Source of the DNA: Moanibacter sp964542645
GTDB lineage: Bacteria; Verrucomicrobiota; Verrucomicrobiia; Opitutales; UBA2987
Assembly (NCBI GenBank): GCA_964542645.1
Contig: CAZIUG010000007.1
Span: 372,001 to 436,000, forward strand
Direction of reading: 5' to 3'
DNA length: 64,000 bases
Part shown: positions 27,597 to 35,136 of the stretch, one piece after another
Layout of the letters: each line of letters starts with the position of its first letter
How positions within the stretch are numbered: the stretch's first letter is position 1
The notes under the pieces: model-generated
Seen by the model: only the letters and a program-made list of their open reading frames with translations
Told to the model about the DNA's origin: nothing
Database searches by the model: none
Translations under genes and position numbers: made by a program

Positions 27597-28970
27597 TCAT
27601 ACTCCCGAGAAATCCTTTGCCTCCAAGGCAACAAGATCTGTTTTGGTGAGCGCTACCTTAGCTTCGCTGAGGCGCATGGCCTGGGCACGGAGGATCTGCT
27701 CGAATAGGTTTCGACAAAAGCGACCATTTCCAAAGCCACGGCCTGCCCGTTCGATTTCCCGCTGTAAAATTTCTTTGAGCCTTTTTTTCGCCATTGGATC
27801 CATACTATAATCATTCGCCTCACACATTTGCTCGAATATCCTGCCTAGCTCGTCAACTGAGAAATCAGCAAACTCGATGTAGGTATTGAATCGTGAACGA
27901 AACCCGGGGTTGGAGTTAATAAAGGCCTCCATCTCTTCTGTATAGCCAGCCACAATGACAATGAGGCGATCGCGGTAATCCTCCATTCGTTTTACCAGAC
28001 TGTTGATCGCTTCGAGGCCAAAATCATTTCCAGTTCCCTTATAGAGACTGTAGGCCTCATCGATAAAGAGAATACCGTCAAGAGCTCGGTTCACCACCTC
28101 CGCTGTTTTCACATCAGTGTGCCCAATATATTGTCCCACCAATCCTGAGCGATCCGACTCTACTAGATGTCCCTTCTCAAGAAACCCTAGGGCTCGGTAA
28201 ATGCGGGCCACAAGACGAGCAACCGTTGTTTTCCCGGTACCTGGATTTCCAGTAAATACCATATGGAGGGAAAGATTGGTTTGCGAAAGCTTCATCTCTT
28301 TACGCTTTTGCTGTATGGAAAGGTAACTGACCAGTCGTTTGATTTCGTTCTTAACCCCGTTTAGCCCTACCAACGAATCCAATTCAGCCATACACGTGTC
28401 TAGGTCGACAGGATCATTTTCCTCCCAAATGGCCTCAGGTCCACCTGTCCCAACGGTGCGGTCCTTATCGTTACCGGTCGATTCAGGAGTTCTCAATGTT
28501 CCCGAATCCAACTGGAAAAGTCTCTCCAGCTCACGATTGACACGGCCTGTCAATTCAGAATCGGATGACAACAGCAGGTCAGCTAGATTCGTAATCAAAA
28601 ATTGCTCATCCTGACTTAGGTTGCCATCGATTAACGCCATTCCGCCCCCGAGGCTATACAGAATCTCAGCCATACCGGAATACCCAATCCCGATCTTCAA
28701 ATTCTCCAGACTATAGGTCGGCTGTTTTTCTATTTTAGCTTGAAGCAAGTTTCGATACATCGGCGACCAATTCATTTGCTCAGCCACCGCTTCTGAAAGT
28801 TTCGACTCGGCTGAACTCACCTCCCCATCGATATGAGCGACCAGGAAAAGAATCATCCGGATCTCATAATCAATCTCGAATTCGGAAACGAGACCCTGCC
28901 TCTGCAATTCCCGCTTAGTAGCATCGATATCTCTCAGGCAGAAATCGACGATCTCCGAAATATCGACCAT
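27597..28970 (-). CDS. AAA+ ATPase (CbxX/CfqX/SpoVK class) with TerB-like N-terminal domain
   Basis: 457 residues. Residues about 35-145 hold two acidic helix-loop motifs (HIDGEVSSAESKL and LIDGNLSQDEQFL), the pattern of TerB-like domains. The AAA+ domain has the pre-motif LVGLNGVKNEIKRLVSYL, Walker A GNPGTGKT (241-248), Walker B GILFIDEAYSLY (299-310), sensor VAGYTEEMEAFI and the arginine-finger region NPGFRSRFNTYIEF, followed by GRGFGNGRFCRNLFEQ. This CbxX-type class remodels protein complexes. It lies 23 bases downstream of speD in the PspA operon, so PspA assemblies are a plausible target. Confidence 0.88.
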   Translation of the reverse strand: MVDISEIVDFCLRDIDATKRELQRQGLVSEFEIDYEIRMILFLVAHIDGEVSSAESKLSEAVAEQMNWSPMYRNLLQAKIEKQPTYSLENLKIGIGYSGMAEILYSLGGGMALIDGNLSQDEQFLITNLADLLLSSDSELTGRVNRELERLFQLDSGTLRTPESTGNDKDRTVGTGGPEAIWEENDPVDLDTCMAELDSLVGLNGVKNEIKRLVSYLSIQQKRKEMKLSQTNLSLHMVFTGNPGTGKTTVARLVARIYRALGFLEKGHLVESDRSGLVGQYIGHTDVKTAEVVNRALDGILFIDEAYSLYKGTGNDFGLEAINSLVKRMEDYRDRLIVIVAGYTEEMEAFINSNPGFRSRFNTYIEFADFSVDELGRIFEQMCEANDYSMDPMAKKRLKEILQREIERAGRGFGNGRFCRNLFEQILRAQAMRLSEAKVALTKTDLVALEAKDFSGV

Positions 28971-28993
28971 CGATCTAGTTTCCTACCAGATTC

Positions 28994-29395
28994 CTAAATC
29001 GAAATCCCACGATCGATTTCCCGACTGTGGTACTCACTTGCCTCAAAAGCGCGAATTAAAGCCTGGCCGATATCCTCTCCAAGATTTCCTTCCCCACAGG
29101 TGAAGACATCGACAGCAGCATAATTTAGTTCCGGCCAAGTGTGCACGGTCAAGTGACTCTCCGATATCACCACAACGCCGCTCAATCCCTGAGGGCTGTA
29201 ACCGTGGAAAACCGAATTGACAACCGTTGCGCCCGCAGTTTCAGCGGCCGTGATCATAGACCTTTTTAGCACCTCGATATCAACCAGTATTTTCTCGGCA
29301 CAGCCGTACAGTTCAAACAAATAATGGCGCCCCAGAACCCTGCAGGTAACCGCTTCCCGTGAGCCTTCTCGCTTGTAATCAATCGCTCCCTTCAT
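28994..29395 (-). CDS. speH: S-adenosylmethionine decarboxylase proenzyme (class 1b, SpeH type)
   Basis: 133 residues; makes decarboxylated AdoMet, the aminopropyl donor for spermidine-type synthesis. It should self-cleave at E79/S80 in VVVISESHLTVHTWPE to create the pyruvoyl cofactor. The catalytic set is complete and correctly spaced: S72, H85 and C100 (VDVFTCG) occupy the positions of S55, H68 and C83 of the T. maritima enzyme. It is encoded between the AAA+ ATPase and PspA, with the SpeE-like partner in the left arm. No ornithine or arginine decarboxylase is in the window. Confidence 0.92.
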   Translation of the reverse strand: MKGAIDYKREGSREAVTCRVLGRHYLFELYGCAEKILVDIEVLKRSMITAAETAGATVVNSVFHGYSPQGLSGVVVISESHLTVHTWPELNYAAVDVFTCGEGNLGEDIGQALIRAFEASEYHSREIDRGISI

Positions 29396-29494
29396 CAGAA
29401 ATCAGCTAACTGCTTAATGGTCAAAATACCTTTGTGGGCCAAATTACGGCTGGGCACCCGAAAATTGCAATCACGATGGAACCCAAGGATTTCC

Positions 29495-30193
29495 TTAGGC
29501 ACTTGCCCCCCCGCCTAATTTTGCCTTCATTGCCGCGAGTTTTTCCTGAACATCGGATCCTCCGGATGTAGTACCGAGGTCTTTAAATTCTTTTTCCAAA
29601 CTATCAGCCTCGGAAAATGAATCAGACATTTCCTTGGCTGCTTCAGCCTCGTAGGTATGCCGCTCGGCCTTAGCTTGAAGCCGGGCCATTAGGTCATCTG
29701 CATCGTCCTTTTTAGAGATCTTCGCCTTGGCCTCATAGATGTTTTTTTTCACTGCAGCTGCTTTGCTCTGTGCCAATATAAAGTCCTTGTTCCGCCTGAA
29801 CTCGGCTAGCTCGTCCTCCATTTTTGAGATGTCTGTCTTTAGAGAGTCAACTGAATCCCTTTGTGATTTCCAGTTCTCATCAAGGGTTTTTGCCTTCTGA
29901 TCGTGCTCTGTCGCTCGTTGTAGGGCCTTGACTGCCAATTCCTCCTTGCCGGCCTTCAGAGCTGCTTCCGCTTTTTGCTCCCAGGAAAACCGAGCCGTTT
30001 TATCCTTTTCCAAAAGCGCCTTGGTCTTGCGTTCGGTAGCAATGCATTCCTGAATTGCCTTCTTGGCATCACGAATTTGATCGTCTTTGTCTCTGATCGC
30101 CTGCTCGAGCATGAGCTCAGGCTTTTCCAGCTCCTCCACAACTTTATGAACGGAGGCCTGGCCAATCTTGAAAATGCGAGAAAAAATACTCAT
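29495..30193 (-). CDS. pspA: PspA/IM30 family membrane-stress protein
   Basis: 232 residues, nearly all coiled-coil helix, starting MSIFSRIFKIGQASVHKVVEELEKPELMLEQAIRDKDDQI, the amphipathic helix and first coiled coil of the PspA/IM30/ESCRT-III fold. Later parts include MEDELAEFRRNKDFILAQSKAAAVKKNIYEAKAKI. PspA proteins bind and repair stressed inner membranes by forming helical polymers. The C-terminus ends in a short Gly/Ala tail. Directly upstream is a DUF2170 gene (28 bases), as for yjfI-yjfJ in E. coli. No pspF, pspB or pspC homologue is present. Confidence 0.93.
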   Translation of the reverse strand: MSIFSRIFKIGQASVHKVVEELEKPELMLEQAIRDKDDQIRDAKKAIQECIATERKTKALLEKDKTARFSWEQKAEAALKAGKEELAVKALQRATEHDQKAKTLDENWKSQRDSVDSLKTDISKMEDELAEFRRNKDFILAQSKAAAVKKNIYEAKAKISKKDDADDLMARLQAKAERHTYEAEAAKEMSDSFSEADSLEKEFKDLGTTSGGSDVQEKLAAMKAKLGGGASA

Positions 30194-30220
30194 GGAATCC
30201 CCTTCCCTCTTCTTAGTGAA

Positions 30221-30634
30221 TTAGTCCTTCATTTTCGCGGTGAGTAACTCTTCCGCCCTGTCCACCGCTAATTCCAGGGCATCGAAAACACTTAGGAGTT
30301 CATCGTCATTGAGATCCCCTCCCTCGCGACTCTCCACCAGGACCAAACGGGGATCATTCGTGTTTGTATTGTTAATCCCGAAACTCACAGGCTGGATTTC
30401 GGTGTTTAGATCAAGGATCTTGAAGTAGAACTCTGCATCCGCAAATGAGGAGACATTTCCAAGATCGACTTCGAAGTAGAGGTTGCTTTCGTTGATACTG
30501 ACATAAACCGGCAATTCATCCTCGCGTGCAACACGGTAAACTCCATTACCCAATTCCCCGACCTCGAAATTATGGAGACTTAGGAATCTGTCGAAGTCTT
30601 CCTCTTTTCTTAACTTAATTTTTACATTTACCAT
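30221..30634 (-). CDS. DUF2170 (YjfI-like) protein
   Basis: 137 residues, cytosolic. The C-terminal half has the YjfI pattern: IQPVSFGINNTN, a short acidic link, DPRLVLVESREGGDLNDDELLSVF and DALELAVDRAEELL. In E. coli, yjfI precedes the PspA homologue yjfJ, the same order as here. I chose ATG 30634, which has AAGGAG 8 bases upstream; a GTG two codons earlier lies too close to that site. Function unknown, probably a PspA partner. Confidence 0.75.
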   Translation of the reverse strand: MVNVKIKLRKEEDFDRFLSLHNFEVGELGNGVYRVAREDELPVYVSINESNLYFEVDLGNVSSFADAEFYFKILDLNTEIQPVSFGINNTNTNDPRLVLVESREGGDLNDDELLSVFDALELAVDRAEELLTAKMKD

Positions 30635-30708
30635 TCTCACTCCTTGTCTTGCATATCTCTATTGGTTGACCGCTACTGAAATACCGCTCCCACGCCCAAC
30701 TGAATCCC

Positions 30709-31806
30709 TTAACTAACTTTTTTGCTAACCAGTTGTTCTTCGAATGAGAGAAAGTCTCCCCGATTCTCCGCCAACATGATCAGGCGGTCGTCTTCTCCTA
30801 TTGTAAAATGTCTGGGAGGATTGAGGACTGGTTGATCGCCTCTGTAAATACCAATCATTTGAAGGTTGGCTGGATACTTCATCATAGCCATGTGGATCTC
30901 AGAAATCATAAATCCACTCAAGCGAGTGTCAAATATGTAGAACTGGCTTCCTTCAAAATTCGTCAACACCTGTTCGAAAACCACATGCAACCCCGGATGA
31001 AGATACTCTTGTACCATAAGGCAATCGGTTAGCCCGTCAGTCGAGACTATACCATCAGTTCGTGCCCGTTTCATCATCTTTCGATTATGTCGACTTACCA
31101 ATTCAGTAACTACCTTAATTTCTCGTTTCCGCTCGGTTGAGATCATCTCCACTATGGCTCCAACTGCGAAGGTCTGGGCGTCCGAATCCGCCGATTCTGG
31201 ATCCTGCGCTAAGACGATAACTCCATCGCACTCTGTCACATTGGCTTTCAAAAGGATGTCTTCCCTAGTCGGGTTGCCTTTCAGGAAAAGCAAATCTTGA
31301 TCTTTGAATTCCTCTGGCAACTCATCGAGAACGTCCGTCACCAGAACAAACCCTTTGGAAGAGTACCGGACGTTAGCACGCAATTCCATAACTAAATGCA
31401 GAACTCGTTCAGTACTAGGACAGTTACAAATTATCACATGATCTGTCTCTCTAATCTTCATTAATCCCCTCCTTTTCCTGGAGACCCTTTCAAACATTAC
31501 TTCGGCTACAGTGCCAACGAGATAACCAAGTAGCCCGATCCCCACGATGAAACAAGAATACGAAATCACATAGCGGCCGACAAAGGTCTCAGGATAGAAA
31601 TCCCCGTACCCCACTGTCGTCATTGTAACCATAGCCCACCAGATGGAATCGGCCAAGGTGAGCTCTTGCTGTACGCTGTGCTCTGTAAGGAAGAATCCGA
31701 CACCGAAAACCAGATTTAAGAGCAAAGCGAGAAAAAGCCCTTTGCTAACTCGAAGCTGCACAGAACCCCGTTTCAAGATCCACGCTATAATGCGTTGTAT
31801 AATCAT
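30709..31806 (-). CDS. Potassium channel with TrkA-N (RCK) domain
   Basis: 365 residues. Two membrane helices (about 22-42 and 82-105) flank a pore helix and the K+ selectivity filter TVGYGD (64-69). A cytosolic RCK/TrkA-N domain follows (DHVIICNCPSTERVLHLVMEL, FLKGNPTREDILLKANVTECDGVIVLAQD) and then a second, TrkA-C-like part. I chose ATG 31806 (MIIQRIIAWIL), since the in-frame sequence upstream is polar and runs into the inverted-repeat segment. This predicts a ligand-gated K+ channel. It stands 75 bases upstream of the DUF2170/PspA genes, and its start touches the left arm of the 31807-32094 repeat. Confidence 0.9.
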   Translation of the reverse strand: MIIQRIIAWILKRGSVQLRVSKGLFLALLLNLVFGVGFFLTEHSVQQELTLADSIWWAMVTMTTVGYGDFYPETFVGRYVISYSCFIVGIGLLGYLVGTVAEVMFERVSRKRRGLMKIRETDHVIICNCPSTERVLHLVMELRANVRYSSKGFVLVTDVLDELPEEFKDQDLLFLKGNPTREDILLKANVTECDGVIVLAQDPESADSDAQTFAVGAIVEMISTERKREIKVVTELVSRHNRKMMKRARTDGIVSTDGLTDCLMVQEYLHPGLHVVFEQVLTNFEGSQFYIFDTRLSGFMISEIHMAMMKYPANLQMIGIYRGDQPVLNPPRHFTIGEDDRLIMLAENRGDFLSFEEQLVSKKVS

Positions 31807-31841
31807 AGGATTTCCATGTGGCGAGATGCTTAGGTTTTTAG
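31807..31841 (+). repeat. Left arm of 35-bp inverted repeat
   Basis: This 35-base arm matches the reverse complement of 32060-32094 at 33 of 35 positions. The shared core includes GGCGAGATGCTTAGGTTTTT. It ends one base from the potassium channel ATG, so it supplies the channel's ribosome-binding region (GGAAAT on the minus strand). Confidence 0.9.
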
Positions 31842-32059
31842 CGTGATGGATTATGGTATCAGAGTTCCTGGAGATATGCTTGCCGCTTGAGATTCTCACT
31901 CTTAGTCGGCATCTGATTTTTCGTTCCCCTCGAGGAATTAGATGTTACAACTTGCTCATTCGTACTCTAGGAAAGTTGCTCGGACAGCTGATTTCTAAAC
32001 AAACACTTCTCAAGCTTAACCTCTCCTTCCGATCGCGACCTAAGGGAATTACCGTTACA
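31842..32059. mobile_element. 218-bp segment bounded by inverted repeats (candidate invertible segment or MITE)
   Basis: The segment between the two 35-bp arms holds no recognisable gene. The outer ends read TA-GGATTT and AAATCC-TA, so a TA dinucleotide borders each side (31806-31807 and 32094-32095), as expected for IS630/Tc1-type non-autonomous elements. The same geometry (long arms, ~200 bp spacer, upstream of an operon) also fits an invertible promoter. No recombinase or transposase gene is in the window. I see no strong promoter consensus on either strand. Confidence 0.55.
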
Positions 32060-32094
32060 CTAAAAACCTAAGCATCTCGCCATATGTAAATCCT
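32060..32094 (-). repeat. Right arm of 35-bp inverted repeat
   Basis: Reverse complement of 31807-31841 with two mismatches. Its outer end overlaps the TAG stop codon (32093-32095) of the 274-residue gene, so the element lies exactly between two genes of the same operon without disrupting either. Confidence 0.9.
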
Positions 32095-32917
32095 AAAAGA
32101 GCCAGACTGCGAGAAGTAAAGGGGAAACATAAAAAGGATCAAAGTAGGGATAATAGTAGTCAATGGGATGATCATGGGTAACGACTCTCTCAACAATATA
32201 GTCCTCTTCACTATCTCCTTTATCCGGATCTTCGTAATGTTCAATAGGCGGGACCATTTCCGCTTCTCGCTTATGAAGATCAATCATCAATTTAGCCCCT
32301 TGTTTGATAACTTCCTCAATCACCTGCTCCCCAGTGACCTCTCCCTCGTCATCTTCATATCCTAAACCTTTCCACTCCAAAGCCGAATTACAGATACCCA
32401 AAATCTCGTCCCAAACCGACCCAAGGAGCAGATCAAACTGCCAGCCGGTTCCATCCCTGCCAAAACGTTTTTCCGCTATAAAACTCATGAAGACAATCTC
32501 AACCGGAGACAATTTCTTATATTCAGCAACCGCAATCCGAAGATCCTCCCAGCGCTCATCATCCAAAAAATCGCTGAAGTCGGCTGATGTTCCATAATCG
32601 AAATAGGAGGCAAAGGCAAACTCCCCAGCCTCTAGATCGACCGCACAGAAGACATCAAAAACGGTTAGGTATTCGCTGTACCGAGCGAGGAAATTTTTCA
32701 ATATCTCTCGTCCGTTCTCTGCTGGAACATATTTCTCGTTATCTCGAATTTCAACGTACCCCTTGATAAGAAGCCATTCCAGGATGGTCTCAAGAAAAGC
32801 ATCACCGTCGCCCAAGAGAAGTGGAAAGGTCGCCGGGCTATTCACCATGTATTCAAGAAGATAGATTCCAGCATACTCTCTCTTTCTTGCTTCCGAGATC
32901 GTGTAAGGACGGTTCAC
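32093..32917 (-). CDS. Conserved-looking hypothetical protein of the PspA/DUF350 locus
   Basis: 274 residues, soluble, no signal peptide, GTG start at 32917. The N-terminal ~90 residues look like a winged-helix or helical domain (AGIYLLEYMVNSPATFPLLLGDGDAFLETILEWLLIKGYVEI). The middle is acidic and aromatic (FDVFCAVDLEAGEFAFASYFDYG, DDERWEDLRIAVAEYKKLSPVEIVFMSF, FDLLLGSVWDEILGICNSALEW). The C-terminus is Tyr/Pro/Phe-rich (YYYPYFDPFY). I do not recognise the family. Position between a K+ channel and a lipoprotein in one strand-run suggests a PspA-associated cytosolic factor. Confidence 0.75.
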   Translation of the reverse strand: MNRPYTISEARKREYAGIYLLEYMVNSPATFPLLLGDGDAFLETILEWLLIKGYVEIRDNEKYVPAENGREILKNFLARYSEYLTVFDVFCAVDLEAGEFAFASYFDYGTSADFSDFLDDERWEDLRIAVAEYKKLSPVEIVFMSFIAEKRFGRDGTGWQFDLLLGSVWDEILGICNSALEWKGLGYEDDEGEVTGEQVIEEVIKQGAKLMIDLHKREAEMVPPIEHYEDPDKGDSEEDYIVERVVTHDHPIDYYYPYFDPFYVSPLLLAVWLF

Positions 32918-33030
32918 TGTTTCTCTATGAGTCGGTCCGTCTAATTTTAATCGGCATTCCTAATATGAACCCGGGATCCTGTCCCGAAGCTATATATCAA
33001 ATGGCAAGTGGTACCGTCTCCCAAAAAGAT

Positions 33031-33879
33031 TCACTTCCCCCTAAACCCGTAGGAACTTCGCATCATATTACCGCCACGAGCTGACGGGCGCGAAGGCCGG
33101 TTTCTCCCAAAACCGCCTGCACGAACCGATTTTGAGGGATTGCGAGATTGAAAACTTTTTTGCGAGGCCGTCGGATTGTTCAGGGGCGCCCGTATATTCG
33201 ATGCCGTCTTTCCTGCGTTGGGAGAACGCGGGCGCGAGCCCAAGCTGCTGGTATTAGTCCGTGTCATCCCAGCCGAACGACGCGCCGAAGCAGTTCGGTT
33301 ACGATAGGCCGTCCTGGAGACGGTTCCGTAGGACCGATAATAGGGCGGATAGGCACCGTAATGCCAGGGCGAGAAGTAAAACGGATGCGGTCGAAAAATG
33401 TAACCAAGCAGGAGATAATCGGCCAAACCAAACCTGTGGCGATAGTATTGATTATGTCCGTAGATCTGGCTGTTCCCATGAATTTGCACATTTGCATCAC
33501 TGCCAGATTTTTCGATTTCAATGGTGGCGATTTCTTGTTCCTCTCCTGGAGACGTTTCAACGGTAAAGGAGAATCCTCTGCTATCACCACTCCCGTACTC
33601 ATCCACCTGAATATAGTCGACTTTTCCATTCTCATCGAGATCGAGGTTGTTTATCCCCTCCCCGGAACTATTTAGCAGCTGCTCTAACTGCTGTGCATCT
33701 TTAGCTCTTTTAAGTAGATCGCCAACCGCCTGAAGATCCAGACCATCGGCCGCTCTGACCACAGTCTGAACATCGACATTATATCGTTCCTGTCGCTTGG
33801 AACACCCGCCCGAAAATATAGCGCATGCCACCATTATCAGGAAGCACCAAGCAAGAAATTTAAAGAATGATTCGTCCAC
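33031..33879 (-). CDS. Predicted lipoprotein with Arg/Ser/Gly-rich C-terminus
   Basis: 282 residues, GTG start at 33879. An N-terminal hydrophobic signal ends in a lipobox (IFSGGC, Cys about 26). A compact acidic domain follows (GINNLDLDENGKVDYIQVDEYG, EQEIATIEIEKSGSDANVQIHG), whose DLDENGKVDYI stretch looks like a calcium-binding-type loop. A His/Tyr/Pro-rich middle (HFYFSPWHYGAYPPYYRSYG is the style) gives way to a ~100-residue basic, disordered tail. It would sit at the periplasmic face of a membrane. Function unknown; a member of the PspA-linked gene run. Confidence 0.75.
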   Translation of the reverse strand: MDESFFKFLAWCFLIMVACAIFSGGCSKRQERYNVDVQTVVRAADGLDLQAVGDLLKRAKDAQQLEQLLNSSGEGINNLDLDENGKVDYIQVDEYGSGDSRGFSFTVETSPGEEQEIATIEIEKSGSDANVQIHGNSQIYGHNQYYRHRFGLADYLLLGYIFRPHPFYFSPWHYGAYPPYYRSYGTVSRTAYRNRTASARRSAGMTRTNTSSLGSRPRSPNAGKTASNIRAPLNNPTASQKSFQSRNPSKSVRAGGFGRNRPSRPSARGGNMMRSSYGFRGK

Positions 33880-34018
33880 CTATCTGAGTTGTGGGTTCCG
33901 GGATTCTAACAAAATTCGTCGTCGGCTTACTCTGCCAGTGGAATTATCCATCGAAAAACTTCCAGCAAGCGTTGCACCAGCGTTCTGATTCTGCAACCGA
34001 AAAGTCGAGGTCGTGCCC

Positions 34019-34040
34019 AAGTCCAAAGTCCAAAGTCCAA
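34019..34040. repeat. Three tandem copies of a 7-bp unit
   Basis: AAGTCCA is repeated three times in direct tandem in the 200-bp gap between the lipoprotein gene and the downstream small membrane protein gene. A short simple repeat, possibly prone to copy-number change; no function shown. Confidence 0.6.
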
Positions 34041-34079
34041 TCGCCTGTTATCACTTTAAATTGCAACCCATCATAAGGG

Positions 34080-34598
34080 CTACTTCCTTCCCTTGATTTT
34101 CGTCATCCCGAACATGAAAAAAGCAAAGATGATAATAAAAAGGAAAAAAAGGGTCGTGAGGGAAGCAAAAACCCCGACAAGAAAACGGAGCTTGGCAACG
34201 AATAAAGTGAGAGCAAAGGAGAGACCAGCTAATACCATAAGACCCGACAGGCGATCAAACCCTGGAATATCATCAAATCGGGACACTCGGGAGATTGCGT
34301 AAAGAGTAGCTATCATACAAAGGATAGACCCTCCATAGAGGATGAGATCAACCTCCTCGAGGATGTTGACCCGCACAATGAAGATAAGATAACCCAGAGC
34401 TACTGCAGTACAAATACCTGGCAGTACCGCGAGGTAGACCGGAAAGGCTAGGAAACAATTAGCAACGCGCGGAGAGATTCTCTTGAGTATCGATCCTACA
34501 CCCCACGCAAAGAAAGGCAGCGCCAGCATATACCAGTAGAGTTCCGTCTTGTAAGCATACAACCGCCCGAAAAGGCTATAAAAGGACATTTCTTCCAT
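34080..34598 (-). CDS. Small polytopic membrane protein
   Basis: 172 residues from ATG 34598 (MEEMSFYSLFGRLYAYKTE), chosen because GGAAG lies upstream of it; an ATG at 34631 is also possible. Five membrane helices: about 19-38, 46-70, 84-100, 120-138 and 146-167. The segment between helices 3 and 4 (SRFDDIPGFDRLSGLMVL) is the only polar stretch. The C-terminus is basic (KIKGRK). I do not recognise the family. It is the most upstream gene of the right arm of the PspA/polyamine locus and lies after the ATP synthase operon on the same strand. Confidence 0.7.
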   Translation of the reverse strand: MEEMSFYSLFGRLYAYKTELYWYMLALPFFAWGVGSILKRISPRVANCFLAFPVYLAVLPGICTAVALGYLIFIVRVNILEEVDLILYGGSILCMIATLYAISRVSRFDDIPGFDRLSGLMVLAGLSFALTLFVAKLRFLVGVFASLTTLFFLFIIIFAFFMFGMTKIKGRK

Positions 34599-34651
34599 TA
34601 GGATTCTTCCGGTTCCGCCCTCCCGCGACATCTTGCGAAATCATCATTGGA

Positions 34652-34683
34652 ATCTGTGATTATAATTTTCATATGTCACAGAT
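34652..34683. promoter_or_regulatory. 8-bp perfect inverted repeat after atpC
   Basis: ATCTGTGA (34652-34659) and TCACAGAT (34676-34683) are separated by 16 AT-rich bases, between the atpC stop and the small membrane protein gene. It could be the end of the ATP synthase transcript or an operator for the next gene. No U-run follows, so terminator function is uncertain. Confidence 0.35.
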
Positions 34684-34710
34684 CAGACGAATTCCTAACC
34701 GAGAATCCTT

Positions 34711-35124
34711 CTAGATTCGTTTTTGCTTGGCAAGCTTCTGGGCCAGAGAAAAGCGAACGATAGTTTCAAGTTTTTCCACTTCAGCCGGGTCGATACCACT
34801 TTTCTCTGCCTCTTTAAGGGCTGCTTCGGCTCGGGCTCGGGCTTCCTCCACAGCCGAAAGATCAATCTCTTCAATATTAATGGCACTCTCGGTAAGGACA
34901 GATACTTTATCTCCGTAAATTTGAGCGAATCCCTTATCAACTGCGAGGTACTCGATCTTTCCCCCCACTGAAACCTCCAGCTCTCCAGGATCAAGCATAG
35001 TTAGAATCGGGATGTGTCCAGGGAGCACACCGATTTCACCCTCCACGGTCGGCAAAACCACAGAATCGGCATTCCCACTATAGACCTTTTTTTCGGGAGT
35101 AACGATTTCGAGGAGTAATAACAT
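34711..35124 (-). CDS. atpC: ATP synthase epsilon subunit
   Basis: 137 residues of the F1 central stalk. The N-terminal beta-sandwich (LEIVTPEKKVYSGNADSVVLPTVEGEIGVLPGHIPILTMLDPGELEV) is intact, and the C-terminal helical hairpin (AVEEARARAEAALKEAEK) can act as a brake on ATP hydrolysis. It is the last gene of the atp operon, 12 bases after atpD. Confidence 0.95.
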   Translation of the reverse strand: MLLLLEIVTPEKKVYSGNADSVVLPTVEGEIGVLPGHIPILTMLDPGELEVSVGGKIEYLAVDKGFAQIYGDKVSVLTESAINIEEIDLSAVEEARARAEAALKEAEKSGIDPAEVEKLETIVRFSLAQKLAKQKRI

Positions 35125-35136
35125 TTCCTGCTCTAA

